Shown in pieces: positions 44,483 to 51,936 of a DNA stretch of 64,000 bases (position 1 is its first letter; the number at the start of each line of letters is the position of its first letter). Origin of the DNA: Byssovorax sp. (GTDB lineage: Bacteria > Myxococcota_A > Polyangia > Polyangiales > Polyangiaceae); assembly GCA_025362495.1 (NCBI GenBank), contig JANYGI010000151.1, positions 93,585 through 157,584 on the forward strand, in the 5' to 3' direction. The position numbers were made by a program, and so were the translations under genes. The notes under the pieces were generated by a model. That model was not told the origin of the DNA. It did not search any database and was given only the letters and a program-made list of their open reading frames with translations.

Positions 44483-45853
44483 ATGGCCAAGATCCTCGAC
44501 ATGCCGAAGCTCTCTCCCACGATGGAAGAAGGGCAGATCAGCGCCTGGCACAAGAAGGTCGGCGACGCGGTCGCCGTCGACGATCTCCTCGCCGAGGTCG
44601 AGACCGACAAAGCCACGATGGAGTACCGCGCCTTCGACAAGGGCACGCTGCTCCAGATCCTCGCGCCCGCGGGCGCCGTGGTGAAGCTCGGCGATCCGGT
44701 GGCGATCCTCGGCGCCGCGGGCGAAGACGTCTCCGCGCTCGCCGCCAAGGCCGGCGCCGCGCCTGCTGTCGCTGAAGCGAAGCCCGCAGGCGAAGCGAAG
44801 CCCGCCGCCCCTGCGGCCGAAGCGAAGCCTGCTGCTGCAGCTCCTGCTGCGGCCGAAGCAAAGCCCGCCGCCGAAGAAGCGAAGGAGCCGGCCGCGCCGC
44901 CCGCGCCCGTCGTCGAGGCGGCCGCGGCCGAGCCTGCGCCGGTCGAAGCGGGGCGCGTCAAGGCGTCGCCGTACGTGCGCAAGCTCGCGCACGAGCGCGG
45001 CCTCGCGCTCCGCGGCGTCAAGGGATCGGGGCCCAACGGCCGGATCATCGCGCGCGATCTCGAGAGCCTCACCGCGACCGCGGCAGCCGCACCTGCCGCG
45101 AAATCGCCGGCTGCTCCCGCGGCGGCGCCCGCCCCCGGCGAGCTCGCCGCTCCCGAGGCGCGTCCGCTCAGCATGATGCGCAAGGCGATCGCCCGGCGCC
45201 TCACCGAGTCGAAGCAGAACGTCCCGCACTTCTACCTGACGATCGACGTCGACGCCGATCCCCTCCACGCCCTCCGCGAGCAGATCAACGCCGATCTCGC
45301 CGCCGGTGCCGAGGACGGGAAAGCCCTCAAAATCAGCTTCAACGATCTGATCGTGAAGGCCTCGGCGATCGCCCTCCGCCGCGTCCCCGAGTGCAACGCG
45401 CAGTTCACGCCCGAGGCGATCCTCGTGCACAAGCGCGTCGACATCTCGGTCGCCGTCGCCGTCGCCGAAGGCCTCGTGACGCCGGTCGTGCGCGACGCCG
45501 ACACCAAGAGCGTCATCGCCATCGCCCACGAGGTGAAAGAGCTCGCGGGCCGCGCCAGGGCCAGGAAGCTCCGCGCCGACGAGATGGCCAATGGCACCTT
45601 CTCGATCTCGAACCTCGGCATGTACGGCATCGACGCGTTCGCGGCGGTGATCAACCCGCCCGAGGGCGCGATCCTCGCCGTCGGCCAGGTCCGCCGCGAG
45701 CCCGTCGTCAAGGGCGACGCCGTCGTCCCCGGGCGTCGCCTCACGATGACGCTCTCCTGCGATCACCGCGTCGTCGACGGCGCCGTCGGCGCCTCGTTCC
45801 TCAAGGCTCTTCGCGGCCTGATCGAGCGGCCCATGCAGATCCTCGTCGGCTGA
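44483..45853 (+). CDS. pdhC: pyruvate dehydrogenase E2, dihydrolipoamide acetyltransferase
   Basis: A 456-residue E2 with one lipoyl domain (about 1-78; lipoyl Lys in VETDKATMEY), an Ala/Pro/Lys/Glu hinge of about 70 residues, an E1/E3-binding domain (about 160-200, ASPYVRKLAHERGLALRGVK) and a catalytic core (about 230-456) with the active-site LSCDHRVVDGAVG. It passes acetyl groups to CoA. TGAGGGAGA lies just upstream of the ATG at 44483, 8 nt after pdhB. The dihydrolipoamide dehydrogenase (E3) gene is not in the window. Confidence 0.95.
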   Translation: MAKILDMPKLSPTMEEGQISAWHKKVGDAVAVDDLLAEVETDKATMEYRAFDKGTLLQILAPAGAVVKLGDPVAILGAAGEDVSALAAKAGAAPAVAEAKPAGEAKPAAPAAEAKPAAAAPAAAEAKPAAEEAKEPAAPPAPVVEAAAAEPAPVEAGRVKASPYVRKLAHERGLALRGVKGSGPNGRIIARDLESLTATAAAAPAAKSPAAPAAAPAPGELAAPEARPLSMMRKAIARRLTESKQNVPHFYLTIDVDADPLHALREQINADLAAGAEDGKALKISFNDLIVKASAIALRRVPECNAQFTPEAILVHKRVDISVAVAVAEGLVTPVVRDADTKSVIAIAHEVKELAGRARARKLRADEMANGTFSISNLGMYGIDAFAAVINPPEGAILAVGQVRREPVVKGDAVVPGRRLTMTLSCDHRVVDGAVGASFLKALRGLIERPMQILVG

Positions 45854-45896
45854 TCACCACGATCCACGCGGCGCATTTCGGCGGTACGCTCCGCCG

Positions 45897-46094
45897 ATGC
45901 GCCTCCCTCGCCTCCTCCTCGCGCTGATCGTGGCGCTGCCCTTCGCAGCGGCGTGCTCCGAGTCCGGCAACGGCGGCGCCGGCGGAGCCGCGGCGACCAC
46001 CGGCACCGGCTCGAAGACCGTCGTGAAGGCCAAGGACGCCGGCCCGAAGGACGACGCCGGCGCCGATCCCGAGTCGACCAGCGCCGGCTGGTAG
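45897..46094 (+). CDS. small lipoprotein of unknown function
   Basis: A 65-residue peptide with lipoprotein signal (LLLALIVALPFAAAC) and a short Gly/Ala/Asp/Lys mature part with no fold. TACGCT (45885-45890) lies 6 nt before the ATG. It ends 4 nt before the convergent 46099 gene. Confidence 0.55.
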   Translation: MRLPRLLLALIVALPFAAACSESGNGGAGGAAATTGTGSKTVVKAKDAGPKDDAGADPESTSAGW

Positions 46095-46098
46095 CGCG

Positions 46099-47139
46099 CT
46101 ACTCGAGCCGTACGCCGAAGCCGAGGCGGAAGCCGAACGAGCCCACGAGCGGCGGCCCGAGCCTCTTGTCGAGCGGCAGCATCATCCCCGCGCGGAAGAA
46201 GTACCGCGGCTGTTGCACCAGAAAGAACGGCTCCATCGCCGCCTGGTAGAGATCGCCCTCGGCGAAGCTACCCCGGTAAACATCCTTGAACGTCGGCAGC
46301 GCCACGCCCTGCAAGCGCAGCCCGCCGGCGAACGTGTGGCCGACCTGGGCCTCGACCGCGTGCATGATCACCACCTCGACCTGATCGTTACCGGCGATCG
46401 GGATGGTGATGACGGGCGCTATTTCCCCGCGGATCGTGACGGGCCCAGCCTCGCCTTCGATCCCCACGCGCGCCTCGAGCGGCACGATCGAAGGCATGTA
46501 CTCGTGGATGTTCCAGAACGCGTTCGGCACCTGCGCGCCGCCAAATGCATTCTCGCGCTGCGTCCCGCCAGACAGCAGCGGGAGGCCGAATCCACCGCCG
46601 ATCGTGAGCCACGTCGTCGCGCCGATCGCCAGCGCTCCGTGCATCCCGACGATGGCATTCCCGAGCACCGCGTTCGTCGTCTTGTCGGTGGTGAACCCGA
46701 GCGGCAAGCGCACGTCGAGGTACGCCCCGCGCGCGATCGGCACCGAGGCGAGCACCCGGATCGCGACGGCGCTGAACGCGTCGCCGCTGTCGGTGAACGA
46801 AGCGGTATCGAGGCCAATCGCCCCGCGCAGATCGAGCGGCATCCCCGCGGGCACGTCGCCCACGACCGGCGTCGGCGGCGTCACCACGACCGGCGGCGGC
46901 GCCCATCCTTGCGCCGGCGGCGGCGTCCACGAAGGCGAGGCTTGCTGCCAGACGGGCGGCCCAGCTTGCCAGCCCGGCGGCTGCTGCGGTTGCATCGGCG
47001 GCGCCTGCATCGGCGGGGGCGGCATCATCGGCCCCGGCGGCATCGGCGGCGCGCCCTGCGCGAGCGCGGACGTCGATCCGAGCAGCCACGCCAGGCAAAG
47101 AGAAGCAGCAGTACGCGTTCGGCGCATGATGGCCTTCAT
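46099..47139 (-). CDS. exported Pro/Met/Gln-rich protein, probably outer-membrane beta-barrel
   Basis: A 346-residue protein: signal peptide (SLCLAWLLGSTSALAQ), a Pro/Met/Gln/Trp-rich linker of about 65 residues, then a domain of alternating strands (GAYLDVRLPLGFTTDKTTN, HGALAIGATTWLTIGGGFG, VEAQVGHTFAGGLRLQGVA) that ends in LVGSFGFRLGFGVRLE. The final strand with aromatic/charged end fits an outer-membrane barrel. Start ATG 47139 has a weak ribosome-binding site. It is divergent from the uracil-DNA glycosylase gene by only 15 nt. Confidence 0.65.
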   Translation of the reverse strand: MKAIMRRTRTAASLCLAWLLGSTSALAQGAPPMPPGPMMPPPPMQAPPMQPQQPPGWQAGPPVWQQASPSWTPPPAQGWAPPPVVVTPPTPVVGDVPAGMPLDLRGAIGLDTASFTDSGDAFSAVAIRVLASVPIARGAYLDVRLPLGFTTDKTTNAVLGNAIVGMHGALAIGATTWLTIGGGFGLPLLSGGTQRENAFGGAQVPNAFWNIHEYMPSIVPLEARVGIEGEAGPVTIRGEIAPVITIPIAGNDQVEVVIMHAVEAQVGHTFAGGLRLQGVALPTFKDVYRGSFAEGDLYQAAMEPFFLVQQPRYFFRAGMMLPLDKRLGPPLVGSFGFRLGFGVRLE

Positions 47140-47154
47140 GCTAACCGGTTCGCC

Positions 47155-47817
47155 GTGGCCCTGAAAATTCCTGCACGAGCTGAGCTCCCGTCGCCGCCGA
47201 GCCTCCAGCGCAAGCTCGGTTTGCTCCACGACGAGCTCGACGCGTGCAAGGCCTGCCCGACGATGATTGGCCCCGTCGTCCACGGGCCTCCCGTCGTCAG
47301 CCGGATCTTCCTCCTCGGCCAGGCGCCCGGACCGCGTGAAGGTGGCTTTGGCCGCCCGTTCGCCTGGACGGCGGGACGCACCCTGTTCCGCTGGTTCCAG
47401 CAGGCCACCGGCGCGACGGAAGACGAGTTTCGCGAGCGCATCTACATGGCCGCCGTGGCCCGCTGCTTCCCGGGCAAGGCCAGGGGCGGCGGCGACAGGC
47501 GCCCTTCCCCGGAGGAGATCGCCCGCTGCAAGCCCTTCATCGCCCGCGAGGTGGAGATCTGCCAACCCTCCTTGATCCTGCCGATAGGCACTCTCGCCAT
47601 AGAGCAGGTCCTCGGCCACAAGGGCCCTCTCGTCGACGTCGTTGGCCAGCTCCGCCGCGTCACCTGGCATGGAGTCGAGGCCGACGTGATCGCTTTGCCG
47701 CACCCGAGCGGAGCCTCGACCTGGCACCAGACGGATCCCGGGAAAACCCTGCTCGCCGCCGCCATGGAGCGGGTGGCGGCCCACCCGGCGATCCGCGAAG
47801 CCTTCCCGCGCCCCTGA
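47155..47817 (+). CDS. uracil-DNA glycosylase superfamily protein
   Basis: A 220-residue DNA repair enzyme of the family 4/5 type. Motif 1 reads FLLGQAPGPREGGFGRPFAWTAG and motif 2 reads ALPHPSGAS. There are Cys residues in CKACPTM, ARCFPGKARGGG, ARCKPF and EICQPS, spaced like the four Fe-S cluster ligands of family 4/5 enzymes. It should remove uracil from deaminated DNA. The GTG at 47155 is the first plausible start after the divergent gene. Confidence 0.85.
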   Translation: MALKIPARAELPSPPSLQRKLGLLHDELDACKACPTMIGPVVHGPPVVSRIFLLGQAPGPREGGFGRPFAWTAGRTLFRWFQQATGATEDEFRERIYMAAVARCFPGKARGGGDRRPSPEEIARCKPFIAREVEICQPSLILPIGTLAIEQVLGHKGPLVDVVGQLRRVTWHGVEADVIALPHPSGASTWHQTDPGKTLLAAAMERVAAHPAIREAFPRP

Positions 47818-48050
47818 CGGCGATCGTCGACCCGGATTTTCTTTGCGCAGATGGATCAGGAGCGCTCGCTGCTCTTTCACGATCTCCATCCTGCCCGTGG
47901 CCTGGTTCACACCTGGTTCCGGGCGCGACCCGTCCGCGGCTCGACGGGGCTCACGCGCGACACCCCGCGCCCCGCGAGATCCATCCATTCCGAGGACGCG
48001 TCGCGACGTCGGGATTGACCGCGGCGCCCGCGCGGGTAGACAACCTCCGC

Positions 48051-48566
48051 ATGCCCCCGAAGGCCGCCCAGATGATCGCCGTCGCGATCGCCTCCGACGC
48101 CCTGTCGATCCCGCAAAAGGCCCTCCTCCGCGACGTGATCCGCGCCCTCGAAGACGCCCGCAAAGCCAGCTTCGCCGAGGCGCCGGTGAGCGTGGCCAAA
48201 GCCACGATCCACGACGCGCTCCGCCGGCCGAGCTGGCCTCGCAACGCCCTCGGGGCCCTCACCCGCGCGCGCCACGAGATCGCCGAGAGCAAGCCAGTCT
48301 CTGTGCGCCCTAACCCGAGCGCGCCGCGCCTCGCAGGCTATGCCCCGCCGAAATCGGCGAAGCAAAAAGACCTCGAGTCGGCCGCCAAGCGCGCTGCCTA
48401 CTGGAAGTGGCTCAAGGACCACGGCTACATCCTGCCCGGCATCTCGGAGCGCGGACGCCTTCCCAGGCGCGCTGTCCGGCAAGGGGATGGAGCGATGATC
48501 TGCGCGAGCTGCAAGATCGAGACATGCGCTCGGGGCGAGTACTGGTGCCAGGGCTGCCAGGGCTGA
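48051..48566 (+). CDS. hypothetical protein, probable frameshift near 48450 and a small overlapping zinc-ribbon ORF
   Basis: As one frame this encodes 171 residues with a helical basic N-terminal region (MPPKAAQMIAVAIASDALSI) and a Cys-rich end (MICASCKIETCARGEYWCQG). GC3 is high up to about 48450, poor between 48450 and 48494, and high again after 48495. In the +1 frame the poor stretch reads ADAFPGALSGKGMER and stops at 48496-48498, overlapping an ATG at 48495 with GGAG 5 nt upstream. The likely true layout is one gene ending at 48498 (with a one-base indel near 48450) and a separate 23-residue four-Cys peptide at 48495-48566. No function is recognised. Confidence 0.45.
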   Translation: MPPKAAQMIAVAIASDALSIPQKALLRDVIRALEDARKASFAEAPVSVAKATIHDALRRPSWPRNALGALTRARHEIAESKPVSVRPNPSAPRLAGYAPPKSAKQKDLESAAKRAAYWKWLKDHGYILPGISERGRLPRRAVRQGDGAMICASCKIETCARGEYWCQGCQG

Positions 48567-48634
48567 CTCGACCTCGCCGCGATCGCGCCGTAGCGCCGCC
48601 CCCTGCCCCGGCTATGCTCCGGCCCCAGCGATCG

Positions 48635-49537
48635 ATGCGCCCCGCCCTCGCACTCCCGATCCTGGTCGCGCTCGCCGCCGCGGGCTCCGCGCTCGCGGCC
48701 GCTCCGCCGCCGCTCCCGCTCGTCGCGCCGCCCGCCATCGAGGCGCGCACGGGCGACTCCATCGCGGTGCTCCGGACCCCGGGCCCCGACGCCATCCTGA
48801 TCCGCGCCGGCACGTTCCTGATGGGCTCCAACGAGCGCGAGATCGCCCACGCGCTGGCCCTCTGCCGCCGCGAGCCCCGGCGCGACGACTGCACCGAAGA
48901 GATGTTCGCCGTCGAGTACGCGCCGCACGAGGTCGGCCTGAGCTCGTTCTGGATCGATCGCACCGAGGTCACCGTCGCGCGGTACCAGCAGTGCGTCGCC
49001 GCGGGCCACTGCGCGACGCCGCCGGGCGGAGCCGAGCGGCCGGCGCCCCTCGATTTCCCGATCACGATGGTGAGCTGGTCCGAGGCCGCGACGTTCTGCG
49101 CCTGGGCGGGCGAGCGGCTCCCGACCGAGGCCGAATGGGAGCGCGCGGCGCGGGGACTGACAGGTCGCGTCTACCCGTGGGGCAACGTGTACAACCCGTT
49201 CCTGTCGAACCACGGTCGCTTCGGCAACTACGAGCTCGACGGCAGCGATGGCTTCCTCGAGATCGCCCCGGTCGGCTCGTTCCCCGACGGCCGTACGCCG
49301 GACGGGATCGAAGATCTCGCCGGCAACGTGGAGGAGTGGGTCTCCGACTGGTTCGCGCCCGAGCTCGGCAAGGCGACCGTCGTCAACCCGCACGGGCCCG
49401 ACGCCGGCGACGAGCGCGTCGTGCGCGGCGGCGGCTACGGGAGCCCGCGGCCGTTCCTGCGCGGCGCAGCGCGGCTCCACGCTCCGCCGTGGGCGCGACG
49501 ATCGTGGATCGGGTTTCGCTGCGCGCGCGATGGCTGA
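48635..49537 (+). CDS. exported SUMF1/FGE-sulfatase-domain protein
   Basis: About 300 residues: signal peptide (ALALPILVALAAAGSALAA) and a SUMF1 domain with IRAGTFLMGSNERE, SSFWIDRTEVTVARYQQCV, GERLPTEAEWERAARG, YPWGN, GIEDLAGNVEEWVSDW, RVVRGGGY and WIGFRCARDG. No paired Cys precedes the final GFRC, so formylglycine-generating activity is unlikely. An upstream ATG at 48614 lies inside a TATGCT -10-like box (48613-48618), which favours 48635 as start. It is a third member of the family in this window and closer to standard SUMF1 proteins than the tandem pair at 8-10 kb. Confidence 0.82.
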   Translation: MRPALALPILVALAAAGSALAAAPPPLPLVAPPAIEARTGDSIAVLRTPGPDAILIRAGTFLMGSNEREIAHALALCRREPRRDDCTEEMFAVEYAPHEVGLSSFWIDRTEVTVARYQQCVAAGHCATPPGGAERPAPLDFPITMVSWSEAATFCAWAGERLPTEAEWERAARGLTGRVYPWGNVYNPFLSNHGRFGNYELDGSDGFLEIAPVGSFPDGRTPDGIEDLAGNVEEWVSDWFAPELGKATVVNPHGPDAGDERVVRGGGYGSPRPFLRGAARLHAPPWARRSWIGFRCARDG

Positions 49538-49546
49538 GCGACCCAA

Positions 49547-49687
49547 GTGATCGGAGACCGCGCCTTCGCCGACGATCTGCGCGGCGACGGTACGCTGGCG
49601 CTCCAGCTCCGCTCGCCCGACGCCGAGTGGTACGTGCTCCCGCGCGGCTCGACGCTCCCCGATCCGCTGCCGCCGTGCCTCGAGTAG
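49547..49687 (+). CDS. small ORF in the same frame after the SUMF1 gene stop
   Basis: A 46-codon ORF (VIGDRAFADDLRGDGTLALQ...PDPLPPCLE) with high GC3, in the same frame as the SUMF1 gene and 9 nt after its stop. It could be a remnant of another gene or a short peptide. There is no clear ribosome-binding site. Confidence 0.25.
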   Translation: MIGDRAFADDLRGDGTLALQLRSPDAEWYVLPRGSTLPDPLPPCLE

Positions 49688-49751
49688 CGCCGCTCGCCCG
49701 GGCCGCGTTCCATCATCGACTGACGGCGGAGGCGCAAGCATACTGCGCCGC

Positions 49752-50666
49752 GTGCGCATCGCCCATCTGTCGGATTTGCACCTCCTGTCGCTCGCCGGAG
49801 CCGTCCCGTTCCGGCTCTTCAACAAGCGCCTGACGGGCTACCTGAACCTGCGTTTTCACCGCAAATCCGTGCACAAACCCTTCGCCGTCCACGCCGCGGC
49901 GCAGGAGATCAAGCGGCTCGGGATCGACCACGTGACCATCACGGGCGATCTCTCGAACCTGGCCCTCGAGGGCGAGTTCGAGCTGGTCCGTCGCTTCCTC
50001 GACGACGAGCTCGGCCTGCCGCCCGACCGCGTGAGCATCATCCCCGGCAACCACGACGCGTACACCTCCGGCTCGCACCGCACCCGCCGCTTCGCGACCA
50101 CGTTCGCTCGCTATTTGCAGTCGGATCTGCCCGAGCTCACCGCCCCGGGCGAGGTGTTCCCGTACGTGCACCTCCGCGGTCCGACGGCGATCATCGGCAT
50201 CTCGACGGCGCTCCCGCGGCTCCCGCTCGTGGCGTCGGGCCGGATCGGGCGCGAGCAGCTCGCCGCGCTCGAGCGGATCCTCGCGCACCCCGACGTCCGC
50301 GCGCGCACGGCGGTGATCCTCCAGCACCACCCCATCCACAACCCGGCGACCCGCGCCAGGACGGTCCTCGAAGGCCTCACCGACGCCGACGAAGAGGCCG
50401 AGGTGCTCCAGCGCCTGCGCCGCGGCCTGCTGCTGCACGGGCACCTCCACCGGCGCGTTCACCGCACGCTGGCGACCGCGGGCGGCGGCCACCTCGACGC
50501 GGTCGGCGCGACCAGCGCGTCGCTCCTCCACGCGAGCGACGAGCGCATGGCCGGCTTCAACGTGTACGACATCGGCAACGACGGTCGGATCGAGTCGATC
50601 GTCTCGCACCGTCTCGAGGCCGACGGGACGACGTTCCGCGAGGTCGGGCTACCAAAGCCGAGCTGA
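49752..50666 (+). CDS. calcineurin-like metallophosphoesterase
   Basis: A 304-residue enzyme with all five metallophosphoesterase blocks: HLSDLHLL, TITGDLSNL, IPGNHDAY, LQHHPIHN and LHGHLHRR. The family includes 3',5'-cyclic-nucleotide phosphodiesterases and lipid or nucleic-acid phosphoesterases; the substrate here is unknown. The GTG at 49752 follows a CATACT box (49739-49744) by 7 nt, and no ribosome-binding site is visible. Confidence 0.87.
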   Translation: MRIAHLSDLHLLSLAGAVPFRLFNKRLTGYLNLRFHRKSVHKPFAVHAAAQEIKRLGIDHVTITGDLSNLALEGEFELVRRFLDDELGLPPDRVSIIPGNHDAYTSGSHRTRRFATTFARYLQSDLPELTAPGEVFPYVHLRGPTAIIGISTALPRLPLVASGRIGREQLAALERILAHPDVRARTAVILQHHPIHNPATRARTVLEGLTDADEEAEVLQRLRRGLLLHGHLHRRVHRTLATAGGGHLDAVGATSASLLHASDERMAGFNVYDIGNDGRIESIVSHRLEADGTTFREVGLPKPS

Positions 50667-50741
50667 GCTTTTCCGTGGAGTGATCGTGAGGGTCGCGGGC
50701 GCCGCGAAGAGGGCGGCGCCCGCGTCTCGTCGAAGCGAGGT

Positions 50742-50963
50742 TCAGCTCGCGGCAGGCGCCGCCTGGAGGCGGACGACGCTCACGGCCTGGAGACCCTTGG
50801 GGCCTTCCTTGAGCTCGAACTCGACCGTCTCGTCTTCGAACAAGCGGCGACGACCTTCCCCGCTGATCTGCGAGTAGTGCACGAAGACGTCAGGACCCGT
50901 GTCCTGCTTGATGAAGCCCCAGCCCTTCTCGTCGTTGAACCACTTGACTTTACCGACTGCCAT
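50742..50963 (-). CDS. csp: cold-shock domain protein (CspA family)
   Basis: A 73-residue single cold-shock domain with GKVKWFNDEKGWGFIKQD (RNP1) and DVFVHYSQI (RNP2). These proteins bind single-stranded RNA/DNA and act as RNA chaperones. ATG 50963 has GGAGG 5 nt upstream, the strongest ribosome-binding site in this region. A promoter candidate at 51301-51274 would give a leader of about 300 nt, like the thermosensing leaders of cspA-type genes. Confidence 0.95.
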   Translation of the reverse strand: MAVGKVKWFNDEKGWGFIKQDTGPDVFVHYSQISGEGRRRLFEDETVEFELKEGPKGLQAVSVVRLQAAPAAS

Positions 50964-51273
50964 GATTCCTCCACTTCCAGGCTCGCAAATACCCGAGACG
51001 CTTTGAGGACCGCGAAATCGGTCCTCTTTCGAGGGATCGCCGCCCGCCCGAGGTAGCCACGGGGCGGCATAATGCGGCAGGGAGGTGTCTCGCATGGAGG
51101 CGTGTCCGGCGGTGGCGACCAGCGCGCTGGTGCCTCCGTCCGTGAGCTCTCGCCCGGCTCCCCCCGTGCGCTAGCGCGGGGCCTCGAGCCGTGGCGGTGG
51201 AGCGGCGTCCTTCGTGTGCAACCTCCCCGGAGATCTTCTGAAAACTGCGAGCGCCCGGTCCGAGCCGCGCCAA

Positions 51274-51301
51274 GGTAGACGGCCGGCCTCGCGAAGGTCA
51301 A
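51274..51301 (-). promoter_or_regulatory. promoter candidate for the cold-shock gene
   Basis: On the minus strand TTGACC (51301-51296), a 16-nt spacer and TCTACC (51279-51274). It implies a long 5' leader of roughly 300 nt for csp. Confidence 0.35.
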
Positions 51302-51302
51302 G

Positions 51303-51431
51303 CCGCGAACAGCGTGACTCGGGTTACCCAAAGCCACGTTCGCGAGGGCTCTGACCGGCCCCTGGTATTGACCGTCGAATGACCGCTCCGCGAACATCGC
51401 GACGCACTGACGCGACAAACCGCGAACACGA
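51303..51431. repeat. three direct copies of CCGCGAACA upstream of the cold-shock gene
   Basis: CCGCGAACA occurs at 51303, 51388 and 51420, each followed by a CG-rich base pair, and an inverted related site (ACGTTCGCGAGG) lies near 51337. The region 50964-51518 has no gene; these sites and the csp promoter candidate are what it holds. They may be operators for csp or for the divergent 51519 gene. Confidence 0.4.
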
Positions 51432-51518
51432 CTACGCATGACGCAGCGTTGAAAGACGGAAAACGCCGAATTTCCGTCAGTCGGGCGGGCGGCATGCTCA
51501 TCGCATGGTCAGGCGTCG

Positions 51519-51752
51519 ATGCCCTCCCTCGAAACCCAGACCACCGTCGCCGAAGTCTTTCCCGCGTTCGCCGACGGCTTCGGCCTTGCTTCCCACGATC
51601 CGCGCGCGCTCCGCATCCTGGCGAAGACCATCTACCGTGAGCTCCGTCAGAGTGGCCTCGCCGAGCCCGACGTGATGGCCGTCGCCGGCGAGCTCCTCAG
51701 CCTGGTCGCCGGCGAGGTCAAAGCTCGCCGAAGCTCGCGCGACGAGGGCTGA
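51519..51752 (+). CDS. small helical protein of unknown function
   Basis: A 77-residue protein, mainly helical (VAEVFPAFADGFGLASHD, LRILAKTIYRELRQSGL, VMAVAGELLSLVAGEVKAR), without signal peptide or Cys. GC3 supports coding. No family is recognised. The upstream region is rich in CCGCGAACA repeats shared with the divergent csp gene. Confidence 0.6.
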   Translation: MPSLETQTTVAEVFPAFADGFGLASHDPRALRILAKTIYRELRQSGLAEPDVMAVAGELLSLVAGEVKARRSSRDEG

Positions 51753-51783
51753 TCCCGCTTCGTTTCCCGGTGCGAATTCGCCC

Positions 51784-51820
51784 CATGTCGTTGACATGGG
51801 TTCAAGCGATCTCGTATTGC
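51784..51820 (+). promoter_or_regulatory. promoter with overlapping palindromic operator for the FHA-ATPase gene
   Basis: TTGACA (51791-51796), an 18-nt spacer, then TATTGC (51815-51820). The perfect inverted repeat CATGTC-GTT-GACATG (51784-51798) covers the -35 box, a standard repressor position. The gene starts at 51937, giving a leader of about 110 nt, unlike the short-leader genes nearby. Confidence 0.5.
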
Positions 51821-51936
51821 TCCTGGGAAGGACTCGGGAAGCTGCGGGTCCAGCAGAGGCGCCGCGGTCGCGGTAAGCCGGCCCGACGCAGTCCCGCGAC
51901 GGCCGAGCTCCCACGGATCGCCGCACAAGGCGGGTA

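Noticed and set aside
48614..48634. ATG at 48614 as start of the SUMF1 gene
   Set aside because: It falls inside a TATGCT -10-like box; the ATG at 48635 gives a normal signal peptide.
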